Below are positions 45,540 through 54,442 of a stretch of DNA of 64,000 nucleotides, piece after piece (within the stretch, counting starts at the first letter, position 1; each line of letters opens with the position of its first letter). The translations under genes were made by a program, and so were the position numbers. Source of the stretch: Rhizobium sp. R634 (GTDB lineage Bacteria > Pseudomonadota > Alphaproteobacteria > Rhizobiales > Rhizobiaceae); assembly GCF_002211305.1 (NCBI RefSeq), contig NZ_LOKW01000007.1, positions 105,423 to 169,422 on the forward strand, in the 5' to 3' direction. The notes beneath the pieces were generated by a model. It saw only the letters and a program-made list of their open reading frames with translations, did no database searches and was not told the origin of the DNA.

Positions 45540-46523
45540 CTATTTCAGATCCGCCGAGGTGACCAGCTTGACGTCGGTCTTGACCCAGCCGGTGAATTTT
45601 TCGCCGGCAAGTTCGCGCATGCCATAGTCGATGCCCATGACCGCCATCTGCGCGCCGTATTGCTCGACGGTGGCGAGCATCTTGCCGTCCTTGATCAGCG
45701 GCTGAACGGGCGGAATGTTGTCGAAGCCGACAACCTTGATCTTGCCGGCCTGGCCGGCGGCATCGAGAGCCTTGACGACACCGAGAGCCATGGAGTCGTT
45801 GGCGGCCATGACGCCCTGGATATCCTTATACTTCGTCAGGAAATTGGTCATGACGGTATTGGCTTCCTCGGTCTCCCAATGAGCGGTCTTGCTGTCGAGA
45901 AGCTCTAGTTTGCCCGATTTGACCGAGTCCATGAAGCCTTCCTTACGCTCCTTGGCGTTGTCGGCCTCGGGGTTGCCTTCGAGGATGACCACCTTGGCGC
46001 CGGCTCCGAGATCCTTGGCAAGCGCATCGCCTGCAAGCTTTGCGCCTTCCTTGTTGTCAGGCCCGAAGAAAGCCAGATCGATACCAGCCTTCTTCTTGGC
46101 ATCGGCATCGAGCGGCACGTCGATGTTGATGACCTTGACGCCTGCCTTGACCGCCTTCGCCAGCGGCGTCGCCATCGCCTTTGAATCGGCGGGTGCTACG
46201 ACGATGATATCGTATTTCTGGGTGACGAAGTTCTCGACGGCGTCGACCTGCGAGGCAAAGTCACGCTCGTCCTTCATGCCGACGGCCTTGAAATCGAACT
46301 TGTCCTTGTTCTCGGCCGCATATTTGTCGGCGCCGGCCTTCATCTGCTTGAAGAACTCATTGGACAAGGATTTCATGATCAGGCCGACCTTCGGCTTCTC
46401 AGCCGCGAAGGCAGGGGACACGGTGCAGGACAGCGCCAGCACCAGGGTGCCGGCGAGGCCGAGCTTCAAGGCCGCACGGCGCGGTGCATTGATCAAGACG
46501 GATTCACGCTTAAAATTGGACAT
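45540..46523 (-). CDS. Ribose-type sugar ABC transporter substrate-binding protein
   Basis: 327 residues. Signal peptide KLGLAGTLVLALSCTVSPAFA; the mature protein KPKVGLIMKSLSNEFFKQMKAGA and VMAANDSMALGVVKAL is the periplasmic-binding fold of the RbsB/LacI type. First gene of the operon; its promoter region carries LacI-type operators. The bound sugar cannot be read off. Confidence 0.92.
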   Translation of the reverse strand: MSNFKRESVLINAPRRAALKLGLAGTLVLALSCTVSPAFAAEKPKVGLIMKSLSNEFFKQMKAGADKYAAENKDKFDFKAVGMKDERDFASQVDAVENFVTQKYDIIVVAPADSKAMATPLAKAVKAGVKVINIDVPLDADAKKKAGIDLAFFGPDNKEGAKLAGDALAKDLGAGAKVVILEGNPEADNAKERKEGFMDSVKSGKLELLDSKTAHWETEEANTVMTNFLTKYKDIQGVMAANDSMALGVVKALDAAGQAGKIKVVGFDNIPPVQPLIKDGKMLATVEQYGAQMAVMGIDYGMRELAGEKFTGWVKTDVKLVTSADLK

Positions 46524-46575
46524 TTTTTCCTCCGAACGGCCCAGGGCTCAGCTCCATCTGAGTTGCCCGCGGCAA

Positions 46576-46589
46576 ATGAACCGTTTCCA
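46576..46589. promoter_or_regulatory. LacI-type operator, copy 1
   Basis: ATGAACCGTTTCCA, a near-palindrome of the GAAACC/GGTTTC class with a central CG, placed just downstream of the -35 CTTGAC (46626-46621, minus strand) of the ABC operon. Identical to copy 2. Confidence 0.7.
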
Positions 46590-46620
46590 ACGCAAAATGG
46601 GTAACACGCCTCCAAAAATT

Positions 46621-46626
46621 GTCAAG
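46621..46626 (-). promoter_or_regulatory. Candidate -35 element of the sugar ABC operon
   Basis: On the minus strand CTTGAC matches the rhizobial -35 consensus. The matching -10 would lie near 46598-46603 and is weak. Copy 1 of the operator overlaps the expected transcription start. Confidence 0.4.
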
Positions 46627-46690
46627 CGACCAAAACGAGCCGCCGAAGCGAACCGCATCGCCATGTTCGACGCATATTGACATGTCGGGG

Positions 46691-46704
46691 ATGAACCGTT
46701 TCCA
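46691..46704. promoter_or_regulatory. LacI-type operator, copy 2
   Basis: Second exact copy of ATGAACCGTTTCCA, 152 bases before the LacI-type start. The 115-base spacing to copy 1 is close to 11 helical turns, which puts both on the same face of DNA and would suit looping. Confidence 0.7.
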
Positions 46705-46855
46705 TATCCTCGGGCAGGTGCTGCTCTCACGTTCAGACGTCGGAAATCGAGACACCGCCCTTTGACTAGGGGCCTGAAGACCATTAGCTGAAAGCCAGGA
46801 TCAGGCGCCCTCGGACGCCTTGCGCAGGCGAAGATGAAGGGCATCTATTTCTGTC

Positions 46856-47863
46856 ATGTCAAAGGTCGGGATCAGGGATGTTGCCAAGCTTGCGGGTGTT
46901 TCCACCGGCACCGTTTCCAGGGTTTTGAACGATCATCCCTCGGTGACCAAGGACGTGCGGGCGCGCGTCGAAGGGATCATCAAGGACCTGGGTTATCTGC
47001 CCGACCCTTCAGCGAGAAGCATGCGCAGCAAGGTCAGCCGCCTCATCGGCATCGTAATTCCCGATCTGACCAATCCGTTCTTCTCGGAACTGGTGCAATC
47101 GGCGGAACAGGCGGCGGCCAATCACGGCTATAATATCATCGTCATGACCTCGCTCGATCATGCGGCCAAGGAGGCTGATCGCATCAGGCAGCTGACAAGC
47201 CGGAAGGTGGACGGCATCATTCTGGTTCCCAGCAATGATTTCCACACGATCAAGCTGCCGAAAGGCTTGCCGATCGTGGTCGTCGACCGTCTCATGCCGG
47301 GATATTCCGGCATCGCCTCCGACCACCGCAACGGCGTTCGTCTCGGCGTCGAGCATCTTCTGAAGCTCGGCCATCGCCGCATCGGCTTCATTTCGGGACC
47401 TGGAGATTCCGTCCCGGCCAACGACCGCCTCAGAGGCTATCTTGACGCCATGGAGCAGGCGGACGGCACGAAAATGGCCGGACCGCCGCTGATCGCCGAG
47501 GCGGCGTTCGACTATGAGAGCGGCCGCTCCGCTGGAAATTATCTTCTGGCGCGCGCCCGCAACGAGCGGCCGACGGCGATATTCGCAAGTTCCGACCAGC
47601 AGGCGATCGGCTGCATGAGGGCGGCCCACGATCTCGGAATCCCGATTCCGGCAGCCCTTTCCATCGTCGGCTTCGACGGCATCCCGCTCGCAAGCATGAC
47701 GACGCCGCGGCTGACGACGGTGAAACAGCCGATCCAGGACGTCGCCGCAGCCGCAGTGGCCGTCCTTTTGAACAAGCGCACAGCGCCTGCCCTCGACAAT
47801 CCGATCCTGTTTCCCTGCGAGGTTCTGGAGGGGGAGACGACCGCGCCGCCTCAACCCGATTAA
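46856..47863 (+). CDS. LacI-family transcriptional regulator
   Basis: 335 residues. VGIRDVAKLAGVSTGTVSRVLNDHPSV is the LacI helix-turn-helix with hinge (RSMRSKVSRLIGIVIPDLTNPFF), followed by a sugar-binding core (IFASSDQQAIGCM, FDGIPLASMTTPRLTTV). Divergent from the sugar ABC operon, with matching operators between, so it almost certainly represses that operon and perhaps itself. Confidence 0.93.
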   Translation: MSKVGIRDVAKLAGVSTGTVSRVLNDHPSVTKDVRARVEGIIKDLGYLPDPSARSMRSKVSRLIGIVIPDLTNPFFSELVQSAEQAAANHGYNIIVMTSLDHAAKEADRIRQLTSRKVDGIILVPSNDFHTIKLPKGLPIVVVDRLMPGYSGIASDHRNGVRLGVEHLLKLGHRRIGFISGPGDSVPANDRLRGYLDAMEQADGTKMAGPPLIAEAAFDYESGRSAGNYLLARARNERPTAIFASSDQQAIGCMRAAHDLGIPIPAALSIVGFDGIPLASMTTPRLTTVKQPIQDVAAAAVAVLLNKRTAPALDNPILFPCEVLEGETTAPPQPD

Positions 47864-47893
47864 CGCATGACCGGCCGCCGCCGGCGGCCTATA

Positions 47894-48397
47894 TCAGGCG
47901 GCAATGCCCTGGTTGCCGCCGTTGCGCAGCATGTTGCGCAGACGATAGGCGATCGCCAGAGGCTTCGGGAAAGGCTTGCGCAGGAAAGCGACCTTGCGAA
48001 CGTAATTATCGACCCGCCAGCTTGCCCAGGTTCCGCCCGCGAAAAAGGCGACGTCGCCGACGCTAAGGGTTCGCTCCGTACCGTCCTCGGCAGTGATATG
48101 AACCTCGCCTTCGAGGATCATCACGGTCTCGTCCCAGCCGAAATACCAGCGGAATTCGCCCGCCGTGCAGTCCCAGATCGCCGTCAGCGAGGCCTCGTCA
48201 TGGCCGCGCGAATGTTCGGCGGTGCGGGCCTCGGGATTGCCGCTGATGATCCAGTCCGGATTGATCGGCGTCGATTTCAGCGGCAGCATGCCGCTCGCAT
48301 GGGCGACGAAGGATTTCCCGGCCGGCTTCAGCGCAACATAAGGCACCGACCGCGCCGCCATGGCGACCGCGCTTGCAAGCATCATCTTCAAGGCCAT
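47894..48397 (-). CDS. Cupin-domain protein
   Basis: 167 residues. The first 40 are slightly hydrophobic, then comes a small cupin (GEFRWYFGWDETVMILEGEVHITAEDGTERTLSVGDVAFFAGG). The usual metal His residues of motif 1 are not all present. It resembles the DUF861/EutQ-like sugar- or ureide-related cupins; function unknown. It lies between the LacI gene and yraN, transcribed toward lacI. Confidence 0.75.
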   Translation of the reverse strand: MALKMMLASAVAMAARSVPYVALKPAGKSFVAHASGMLPLKSTPINPDWIISGNPEARTAEHSRGHDEASLTAIWDCTAGEFRWYFGWDETVMILEGEVHITAEDGTERTLSVGDVAFFAGGTWASWRVDNYVRKVAFLRKPFPKPLAIAYRLRNMLRNGGNQGIAA

Positions 48398-48517
48398 GAA
48401 TCAACCCCCAATTGCCACCCTACCAAGGCGGGAGATAGCAGAGAATTGTAAGGAGCCCGTTCAAGCCGCGGCTAAAATTTTAATGATCCGCAACTGTCGA
48501 ACCGAAAAGACACCAGT

Positions 48518-48886
48518 TTAGAACGCATCTGGAAAGTGCCGCGGCAGCCGGCCGGGCATGATCGCCACAATATCATAGCGCTGGGAAAGACGGGCGTGAT
48601 CGGCCTGGCGGGCGAGCCAGAGGTCGCTTGCCGCCCGTATGCGCTTCTGCGAGGCGATGGAGACGGCATCGACAGCCGCCGCCTCGCCATGGCGGGCCTT
48701 GACTTCGACGAAGACGGCAAGATCGCCCTTGCGGGCAATGATATCGATCTCGCCCAGTCTCGTGCGGTGGCGTAGCGCCAGGATGCGATAACCCTTCAGC
48801 ATCAGGAAAACGGCCGCGGCATATTCCGACACGCGGCCGCGGCGCAGCGCCTTCCTTCTGATGGCTGCGAGATTGTTATCGCCCAT
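48518..48886 (-). CDS. yraN: YraN/UPF0102 endonuclease-like protein
   Basis: 122 residues. RVSEYAAAVFLMLKGYRILALRHR, GEIDIIARKGDLAVFVEVKAR is the PD-(D/E)XK nuclease core; YDIVAIMPGRLPRHF ends it. Predicted Holliday-junction-resolvase-like nuclease, unproven. It overlaps rsmI by 11 bases, the usual rsmI-yraN pair. Confidence 0.92.
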   Translation of the reverse strand: MGDNNLAAIRRKALRRGRVSEYAAAVFLMLKGYRILALRHRTRLGEIDIIARKGDLAVFVEVKARHGEAAAVDAVSIASQKRIRAASDLWLARQADHARLSQRYDIVAIMPGRLPRHFPDAF

Positions 48887-49793
48887 CGGCGCCCTTCATC
48901 TCCAAGAGGCGCTGATAGAGCGCCTTGCGCGGCAGGCCGGTGAGGCGGGCCGCTTCGGTCGCGGCCTTTGCGGTGGGCATCGTCTTCGAGAGATCGGCAA
49001 GCACAGCCTCGACGTCGGCCTCCGGCGTTTCTACCGGCTGCGGCGGACCGACGACGAGGACGATCTCGCCCTTGACGTTATCCACCTCCTGATAATGCGC
49101 GGCAAGCTCGGCCAGCGTGCCGCGGCGGAACTCTTCATAGGTCTTGGTCAGCTCGCGGCAGACGGAGGCGGGCCGGGTGCCGCCCAGCACATCGGCGGCG
49201 GCGAGAAGCGTGGCGCCGATGCGATGCGGCGATTCAAAGAAGATCAGCGTTGCGGGCGCTGCGGCAAGCTCTCCAAGGCGGTCACGGCGGGCCTTGTCCT
49301 TCACCGGCAGGAAACCGGCGAAGAGAAAGGCGTCGCTCGGCAGGCCGGAGCCGACAAGGGCTGCGAGCGGCGCCGAGGCGCCCGGAATGGGAATGACACG
49401 GTAACCAGCCTCAATCGCCTGCTGCGCCAGCCGATAGCCGGGATCGGAGACGAGCGGCGTGCCGGCATCGGAAACCAACGCCACCGAGCGGCCCGCCTCC
49501 AGCGCCTGCAGCAGCCGCGGCCCGGCCTCGTCGGCATTATGCTCGTGATAGGCGAAGGGGCGGTTCTGGATGCCGTAGCGATCGAGCAGGACGCGGGTGA
49601 CGCGCGTATCCTCGCAGGCGAGCACGTCGGCGCCGGCCAGCGTTTCCAATGCGCGCAGCGTGATGTCGCCGAGATTACCAATCGGGGTCGCCACCAGATA
49701 GAGCGCCGGCTCCAGCGGCCGCGCCGGCACCGCCATATTGTGCAGGCGGAAGCTTTTCCGGCCGGCGGTTTCCGCTGTCGTTTCCTCATTCAT
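48876..49793 (-). CDS. rsmI: 16S rRNA (cytidine(1402)-2'-O)-methyltransferase
   Basis: 305 residues, SAM-dependent. LYLVATPIGNLGDITLRALETLAGADVLACEDTR, VALVSDAGTPLVSDPGYRL and PIPGASAPLAALVGSGLPSDAFLFAGFLP are diagnostic of RsmI. Methylates ribose of C1402 in 16S rRNA. Divergent from dnaN across 262 bases that hold nothing I can name except a possible dnaN promoter. Confidence 0.96.
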   Translation of the reverse strand: MNEETTAETAGRKSFRLHNMAVPARPLEPALYLVATPIGNLGDITLRALETLAGADVLACEDTRVTRVLLDRYGIQNRPFAYHEHNADEAGPRLLQALEAGRSVALVSDAGTPLVSDPGYRLAQQAIEAGYRVIPIPGASAPLAALVGSGLPSDAFLFAGFLPVKDKARRDRLGELAAAPATLIFFESPHRIGATLLAAADVLGGTRPASVCRELTKTYEEFRRGTLAELAAHYQEVDNVKGEIVLVVGPPQPVETPEADVEAVLADLSKTMPTAKAATEAARLTGLPRKALYQRLLEMKGADGR

Positions 49794-50055
49794 GCCGATT
49801 GCTTTCCGTCCCGCCGGCGCCTTGCCGGTTCATCGGCCTTTATGGGCGAGCGGCACTGCTTCGGCAAGGGTCCGGATTTCTGTGAGGATTGCTCCGGAAA
49901 ACCTGAAATGCGGGCGCGGAGCCGTCCATGCCTCTTGCAAACCGGTGCTGAAGTCTGCCATTTTGCCCGTCCACTCCCCCGGCCTCAAGTCGGGACAGGC
50001 ATTCTTCGGGTGCTCGAAGCGCCCGGACAGTCACGGTCGAAAGCGGTAGCATCCC

Positions 50056-51174
50056 ATGCGTATTACTATTGAGCGGTCAAACCTGTTGAAATCGCTGAAC
50101 CACGTCCACCGCGTGGTCGAACGTCGCAACACGATCCCGATCCTGTCCAACGTACTGCTCAAGGCCGACGGCCAGAACCTCGACATGAAGGCGACCGACC
50201 TCGACCTCGAAATCACCGAGGCGACGCCGGCGAGTGTCGAGCAGGCCGGCGCCACCACCGTTCCTGCCCATCTTCTCTACGATATCGTGCGCAAGCTGCC
50301 CGACGGTTCGGAAGTGCTGCTTGCCACCAGCACCGATGGCGGCTCGATGACCGTGCAGTCCGGCCGCTCAAAATTCTCGCTGCAGTGCCTGCCGGAATCG
50401 GACTTTCCCGATCTGACCGCCGGTACCTTCACGCATTCCTTCAAGCTGAAGGCGACCGATCTGAAGATGCTGATCGACCGCACGCAGTTTGCGATCTCGA
50501 CCGAAGAGACGCGTTATTATCTCAACGGCATTTTCTTCCACACGATCGAGAGCAAGGGCGACCTGAAGCTCAGGGCCGTCGCCACCGACGGCCACCGCCT
50601 GGCGCGCGCCGATGTCGATGCGCCCTCGGGCTCGGAGGGCATGCCCGGCATCATCATTCCGCGCAAGACGGTCGGAGAGCTGCAGAAGCTGGTCGACAAT
50701 CCGGAAGCGATCGTGACCGTCGAGGTTTCCGACGCCAAGATCCGCATGACGATCGGCTCGATCGTCCTGACCTCGAAGCTGATCGACGGCACTTTCCCTG
50801 ACTATCAGCGCGTCATTCCGACCGGCAACGACAAGGAAATGCGCGTCGATTGCACGACCTTCGCCCAGGCCGTCGACCGTGTCTCGACCATTTCCTCCGA
50901 GCGCGGCCGCGCGGTGAAGCTGGCGCTTTCAGACGGGCAACTGATGCTGACCGTCAACAATCCGGATTCCGGCAGCGCCACGGAAGAAGTCGCCGTTGGC
51001 TACGACACGGATGCCATGGAAATCGGCTTCAATGCCAAATACCTGCTCGACATCACCGCGCAGCTTTCCGGCGAGGAAGCGATCTTCCTGCTGGCCGATG
51101 CCGGCTCGCCGACGCTGATCCGCGATACGGCCGGCGACGACGCGCTCTACGTGCTGATGCCGATGCGCGTCTGA
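50056..51174 (+). CDS. dnaN: DNA polymerase III beta clamp
   Basis: 372 residues: three clamp domains (RITIERSNLLKSLNHVHRVVERRNTIPILSNVLL at the start; SEEGMPGIIIPRKTVGEL in the middle; SGEEAIFLLADAGSPTLIRD and YVLMPMRV at the end). It forms the ring that holds DNA polymerase III on DNA. dnaA is about 46 kb away on the opposite strand, so the usual dnaA-dnaN operon is absent. Confidence 0.97.
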   Translation: MRITIERSNLLKSLNHVHRVVERRNTIPILSNVLLKADGQNLDMKATDLDLEITEATPASVEQAGATTVPAHLLYDIVRKLPDGSEVLLATSTDGGSMTVQSGRSKFSLQCLPESDFPDLTAGTFTHSFKLKATDLKMLIDRTQFAISTEETRYYLNGIFFHTIESKGDLKLRAVATDGHRLARADVDAPSGSEGMPGIIIPRKTVGELQKLVDNPEAIVTVEVSDAKIRMTIGSIVLTSKLIDGTFPDYQRVIPTGNDKEMRVDCTTFAQAVDRVSTISSERGRAVKLALSDGQLMLTVNNPDSGSATEEVAVGYDTDAMEIGFNAKYLLDITAQLSGEEAIFLLADAGSPTLIRDTAGDDALYVLMPMRV

Positions 51175-51203
51175 CGGGAACGAAGGCGCCCATTTTCGGT
51201 TTT

Positions 51204-51222
51204 CCTCCTGTCGAACAGGAGG
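51204..51222 (+). promoter_or_regulatory. Hairpin burying the Shine-Dalgarno of the DUF72 gene
   Basis: CCTCCTGT (51204-51211) pairs perfectly with ACAGGAGG (51215-51222) across CGA. The second arm contains the only strong ribosome site (AGGAGG), eight bases before the ATG at 51231, so translation may be shut until the hairpin opens. Confidence 0.55.
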
Positions 51223-51230
51223 ATGCCAGA

Positions 51231-52139
51231 ATGAAGAAGACGGGAGCGGTGCGCATCGGCATATCCGGCTGGACCTATGCGCCCTGGCGCGGCCAATTCT
51301 ATCCCAAGGGTCTGCCGCAGAAGCAGGAGCTTTCCTACGCCGCTCGCCACTTCCGTTCGATCGAGATCAACGGTACCTTCTACGGATTGCAGCGGCCCGA
51401 AAGCTTCGGCCGCTGGCGGGACGAAACGCCCGAGGATTTCGTCTTCGCGGTCAAGGGCTCGCGCTTCATCACTCATATGAAGCGATTGCAGGAGATTGAG
51501 ACGCCGCTTGCCAATTTCTTCGCCTCCGGCCTGTTGCGGCTTGGCCCCAAACTTGGGCCTATCCTCTGGCAGTTTCCGCCGAACATGGCCTTCGACCCCG
51601 CGCTTTTCGAAACCTTCTTGTCGCGGCTGCCGCATGACTGCGATGCCGCGACCGCGCTTGCGAAACGCCATGACGGCCGTCTCAAAGGGCGAGCCTGGCT
51701 CAAAAGCGACGCCGATCAGCCGATCCGCCATGCTTTCGAGATCCGCCATGACAGCTTCCGCTCGCCCGCCTTCATCGAGATGCTGAGGCGTCACAACGTC
51801 GCGCTCGTCTGCGCCGACACGGTGGAATGGCCGCTGTTGATGGACATCACCGCCGATTTCATCTATTGCCGCCTGCATGGTTCCGAGCAACTCTATGTCA
51901 GTGGCTATGAGGATGAAGCGCTCGATCTGTGGGCCGAGCGCATCCGCGCCTGGGCGAAGGGCAGAGAACCCGAGAACGCGACGCGGGTGCTGGAGCCGCT
52001 GCCGGCGCGAGCCAAGGGCCGGGATGTCTATCTTTATTTCGATAATACCGACAAAAAGCTGCGCGCGCCCATCGACGCCGATCATCTCAGCGACAGGCTT
52101 GCGGATCTCATGCCTCGATCCGACCGGAAGGCGGCATGA
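51231..52139 (+). CDS. DUF72 domain-containing protein
   Basis: 302 residues. VRIGISGWTYAPWRGQFYPKGLPQK and FRSIEINGTFYGLQRPESFGRW are the DUF72 (YecE-like) start; FVFAVKGSRFITHMKRL and ILWQFPPNM follow, and the end has a second TIM-barrel motif (FIYCRLHGSEQLYVSGY). YecE is uncharacterised, related to barrel nucleases in fold. Start follows an SD inside a hairpin. Confidence 0.88.
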   Translation: MKKTGAVRIGISGWTYAPWRGQFYPKGLPQKQELSYAARHFRSIEINGTFYGLQRPESFGRWRDETPEDFVFAVKGSRFITHMKRLQEIETPLANFFASGLLRLGPKLGPILWQFPPNMAFDPALFETFLSRLPHDCDAATALAKRHDGRLKGRAWLKSDADQPIRHAFEIRHDSFRSPAFIEMLRRHNVALVCADTVEWPLLMDITADFIYCRLHGSEQLYVSGYEDEALDLWAERIRAWAKGREPENATRVLEPLPARAKGRDVYLYFDNTDKKLRAPIDADHLSDRLADLMPRSDRKAA

Positions 52140-52234
52140 GCTGTTGATGCCGGTGTCTTCGTTGCGAAAATTCTTGTCCTGACAGCGACAAAGAGCATAT
52201 TAACACAGTCGATCAACATGCGGATGGGTGGAGA

Positions 52235-52834
52235 ATGCGCTTAAGGGTCAAGGTGAGGGAACACCTCGGAAAGAAATTCGATGAAGAAATCCGTTTCTTC
52301 CGGGGCATGATGCAGGGACCGAAGACCGTCGGCTCCATCGTGCCGACCTCCTCCATCACCGCCAAACGCATGGCAAGCGTCATCAACCTCAATTCCGGCC
52401 TGCCGGTGCTCGAACTCGGGCCGGGCACGGGCGCCATCACCAAGGCGATTCTCGGCCGCGGCGTGAAGCCGGACAATCTGGTGGCGATCGAATATTCGAC
52501 GGATTTCCACCAGCATCTGCTGCGGACCTATCCGGGCGTGCACTTCATCAACGGCGATGCCTTCGAGCTCAAGACCACGCTTGGCGCCTTCGGCGACCAG
52601 ACGTTCGATTGCGTCATCTCGTGCATTCCGCTTCTGAACTTTCCGATGGAGATGCGCATCTCGCTGCTCGAAAGCCTGCTCGACCGGCTGCCGGCAGGCC
52701 GGCCGGTGGTGCAGATTTCCTACGGCGCGATTTCGCCGATCGCCGCCAATCCCGACCGCTACCACATTCAGCATTTCGATTTCGTCGTCCGCAACATCCC
52801 GCCGGCGCAGCTCTGGATCTATCGGCGCGGCTGA
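52235..52834 (+). CDS. pmtA: Phosphatidylethanolamine N-methyltransferase, PmtA type
   Basis: 199 residues. SAM-binding LELGPGTGAITKAILGRGV, then VAIEYSTDFHQHLL and FDCVISCIPLLNFP, as in the Sinorhizobium/Rhizobium PmtA family. It methylates phosphatidylethanolamine three times to phosphatidylcholine, important for rhizobial membranes and symbiosis. Overlaps the following gene's start as TGATG. Confidence 0.9.
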   Translation: MRLRVKVREHLGKKFDEEIRFFRGMMQGPKTVGSIVPTSSITAKRMASVINLNSGLPVLELGPGTGAITKAILGRGVKPDNLVAIEYSTDFHQHLLRTYPGVHFINGDAFELKTTLGAFGDQTFDCVISCIPLLNFPMEMRISLLESLLDRLPAGRPVVQISYGAISPIAANPDRYHIQHFDFVVRNIPPAQLWIYRRG

Positions 52835-53415
52835 TGTTCGGGCTCTATATCACCCATCCGCAAGTCAAGATCGACGCTGATGTCCCCGTGCCGAAATGGG
52901 GGCTTTCCGATATCGGCGCGGCGCGCGCCCGCAAAGCAGCCGAGAGCGGCTGGGTCAAACAGTTGCGGCGCATCATCTCCAGCGACGAGACGAAGGCGAT
53001 CGAGACGGCCGAGATTCTGGCGGAAGCCTCCGGCGTGACGATCGAGATCGTCCACGCCATGCACGAGAACGACCGCTCGGCCACCGGCTTCCTGCCGCCG
53101 CCGCAATTCGAAGAGGCGGCCGACTGGTTCTTTGCCCATCCCGAGGAAAGCTTCAAAGGCTGGGAGCGCGCCATCGATGCGCAGGCCCGCATCGTCGGGG
53201 CGGTGAATGCCGTGCTCGCCACGCATGATGCGACAGCGCCCATCGCCTTCGTCGGCCATGGCGGCGTCGGCACGCTGCTCAAATGCCATCTGGCGGGCAA
53301 GCCGATCGGCCGCGACCGCGACCAGCCGGGCGGCGGCGGCAATCTCTATGCTTTCGGCCTTGCGGATCGCCGCTTATCATGCGACTGGACACCCATCGAA
53401 GACTGGCGGGGGTGA
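52834..53415 (+). CDS. Histidine phosphatase-family protein with altered RHG motif
   Basis: 193 residues. The family's RHG motif near the N-terminus reads Thr-His-Pro (LYITHPQVKI), and the second conserved Arg region is SSDETKAIETAE, where Arg is Lys; the late FVGHGGVG keeps its His. The nucleophile His remains but both phosphate Arg residues are changed, so it may be inactive or act on a different ester. It overlaps pmtA by one base and is seven bases before pyrF. Confidence 0.72.
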   Translation: MFGLYITHPQVKIDADVPVPKWGLSDIGAARARKAAESGWVKQLRRIISSDETKAIETAEILAEASGVTIEIVHAMHENDRSATGFLPPPQFEEAADWFFAHPEESFKGWERAIDAQARIVGAVNAVLATHDATAPIAFVGHGGVGTLLKCHLAGKPIGRDRDQPGGGGNLYAFGLADRRLSCDWTPIEDWRG

Positions 53416-53421
53416 GTTGCA

Positions 53422-54129
53422 ATGGACGCACGCGAGCGGCTGATCGTCGGCCTGGATGTTCCAACGATCGGCGAGGCGGAAAGGCTGGTTTCCACGCTCG
53501 GCGACGACATTCTCTTCTATAAGATCGGCTATCAGCTCGTCTTTGCCGGCGGCCTGGAGTTCGCCCGCGATCTTGCCGCAAGCGGCAAGAAGATCTTTCT
53601 CGACATGAAGCTGCTCGACATCGACAATACGGTTGCATCAGGCGTCGAGAACATCGCCAAGATGGGCATGTCGATGCTGACGCTGCACGCCTATCCCAAA
53701 GCGATGAAAGCGGCGGTCGAGGCCGCGGCCGGTTCCGGCCTCTGTCTGCTCGGCGTGTCCGTGCTCACCTCGATGGATTCCGATGATCTTATCGACGCCG
53801 GCTACAGCCAGGATCCCCACAGCCTGGTGCTGCGCCGTGCCGCTCAGGCGCGCGCGGCCGGCATGGGCGGCATCGTCTGCTCGGCTGCGGAGGCGGCCGA
53901 GGTGCGCGAGATCCTCGGGCCCGACATGGCGATCGTCACACCCGGCATTCGCCCGACCGGCAGCGACAAGGGCGACCAGAAGCGGGTGATGACGCCCTTC
54001 GACGCGCTGAAGGCCGGCGCCACGCATCTCGTCGTCGCCCGGCCGATCGTCAAGGCGCCCGATCCGAAAGAGGCGGCCCGCGCGGTCCTCAACGAGATGG
54101 TGAGCGCGCTCTGGCCGGCAAACCGCTGA
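53422..54129 (+). CDS. pyrF: Orotidine 5'-phosphate decarboxylase
   Basis: 235 residues, type 1 OMP decarboxylase, last step of UMP synthesis. [17 protein letters not shown] starts the barrel; [13 protein letters not shown] contains the catalytic Asp-Lys-Asp array; [21 protein letters not shown] is the phosphate loop. Follows the histidine phosphatase-like gene by seven bases. Confidence 0.96.
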   Translation: MDARERLIVGLDVPTIGEAERLVSTLGDDILFYKIGYQLVFAGGLEFARDLAASGKKIFLDMKLLDIDNTVASGVENIAKMGMSMLTLHAYPKAMKAAVEAAAGSGLCLLGVSVLTSMDSDDLIDAGYSQDPHSLVLRRAAQARAAGMGGIVCSAAEAAEVREILGPDMAIVTPGIRPTGSDKGDQKRVMTPFDALKAGATHLVVARPIVKAPDPKEAARAVLNEMVSALWPANR

Positions 54130-54154
54130 ATTAAAAGCAGAGAAGGAGGAAACC

Positions 54155-54442
54155 ATGGCTAAGGGATATTGGATCGCCCGCGTCGACGTTCGCGACGCCG
54201 AGCGCTATAAGGATTACGTGGCGGCGGCAAAGCCCGCCTTCGAAAAATACGGCGCGAATTTCCTGGCGCGCGGCGGCGCCTTCACCGAACTGGAAGGCAA
54301 GGCGCGCGCTCGCAATGTCGTGATCGAGTTCCCCTCGATGCAGCATGCGGTCGACTGCTATAATTCACCGGAATACCAGATTGCCGCGAAAATCCGCCAG
54401 GAAGTGGCGGATGCGGAAATGGTCGTCGTCGAAGGCGTCTAG
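54155..54442 (+). CDS. DUF1330 domain protein
   Basis: 95 residues: GYWIARVDVRDAERYKDYVAAAKPAFEKYGANFLARGG and VVIEFPSMQHAVDCYNSPEYQIA are the DUF1330 pattern, a small dimeric alpha/beta barrel like YciI/antibiotic monooxygenase folds. Start after AGAAGGAGG. Function unknown. Just followed by a RIME-like repeat. Confidence 0.88.
   Translation: MAKGYWIARVDVRDAERYKDYVAAAKPAFEKYGANFLARGGAFTELEGKARARNVVIEFPSMQHAVDCYNSPEYQIAAKIRQEVADAEMVVVEGV

Larger units (their letters stand above)
46524..46855. other. 332-base divergent control region of the sugar ABC operon and lacI-type gene
   Basis: No gene. It holds two identical ATGAACCGTTTCCA sites 115 bases apart (46576, 46691), the candidate -35 at 46621 and an AT-rich patch near 46610. 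Between 46705 and 46855 I see nothing distinctive. Confidence 0.7.

Noticed and set aside
46908..46918. ACCGTTTCCAG inside the LacI-type gene as a third operator.
   Set aside because: It encodes the conserved Thr-Val-Ser of the helix-turn-helix and only half matches the operator.
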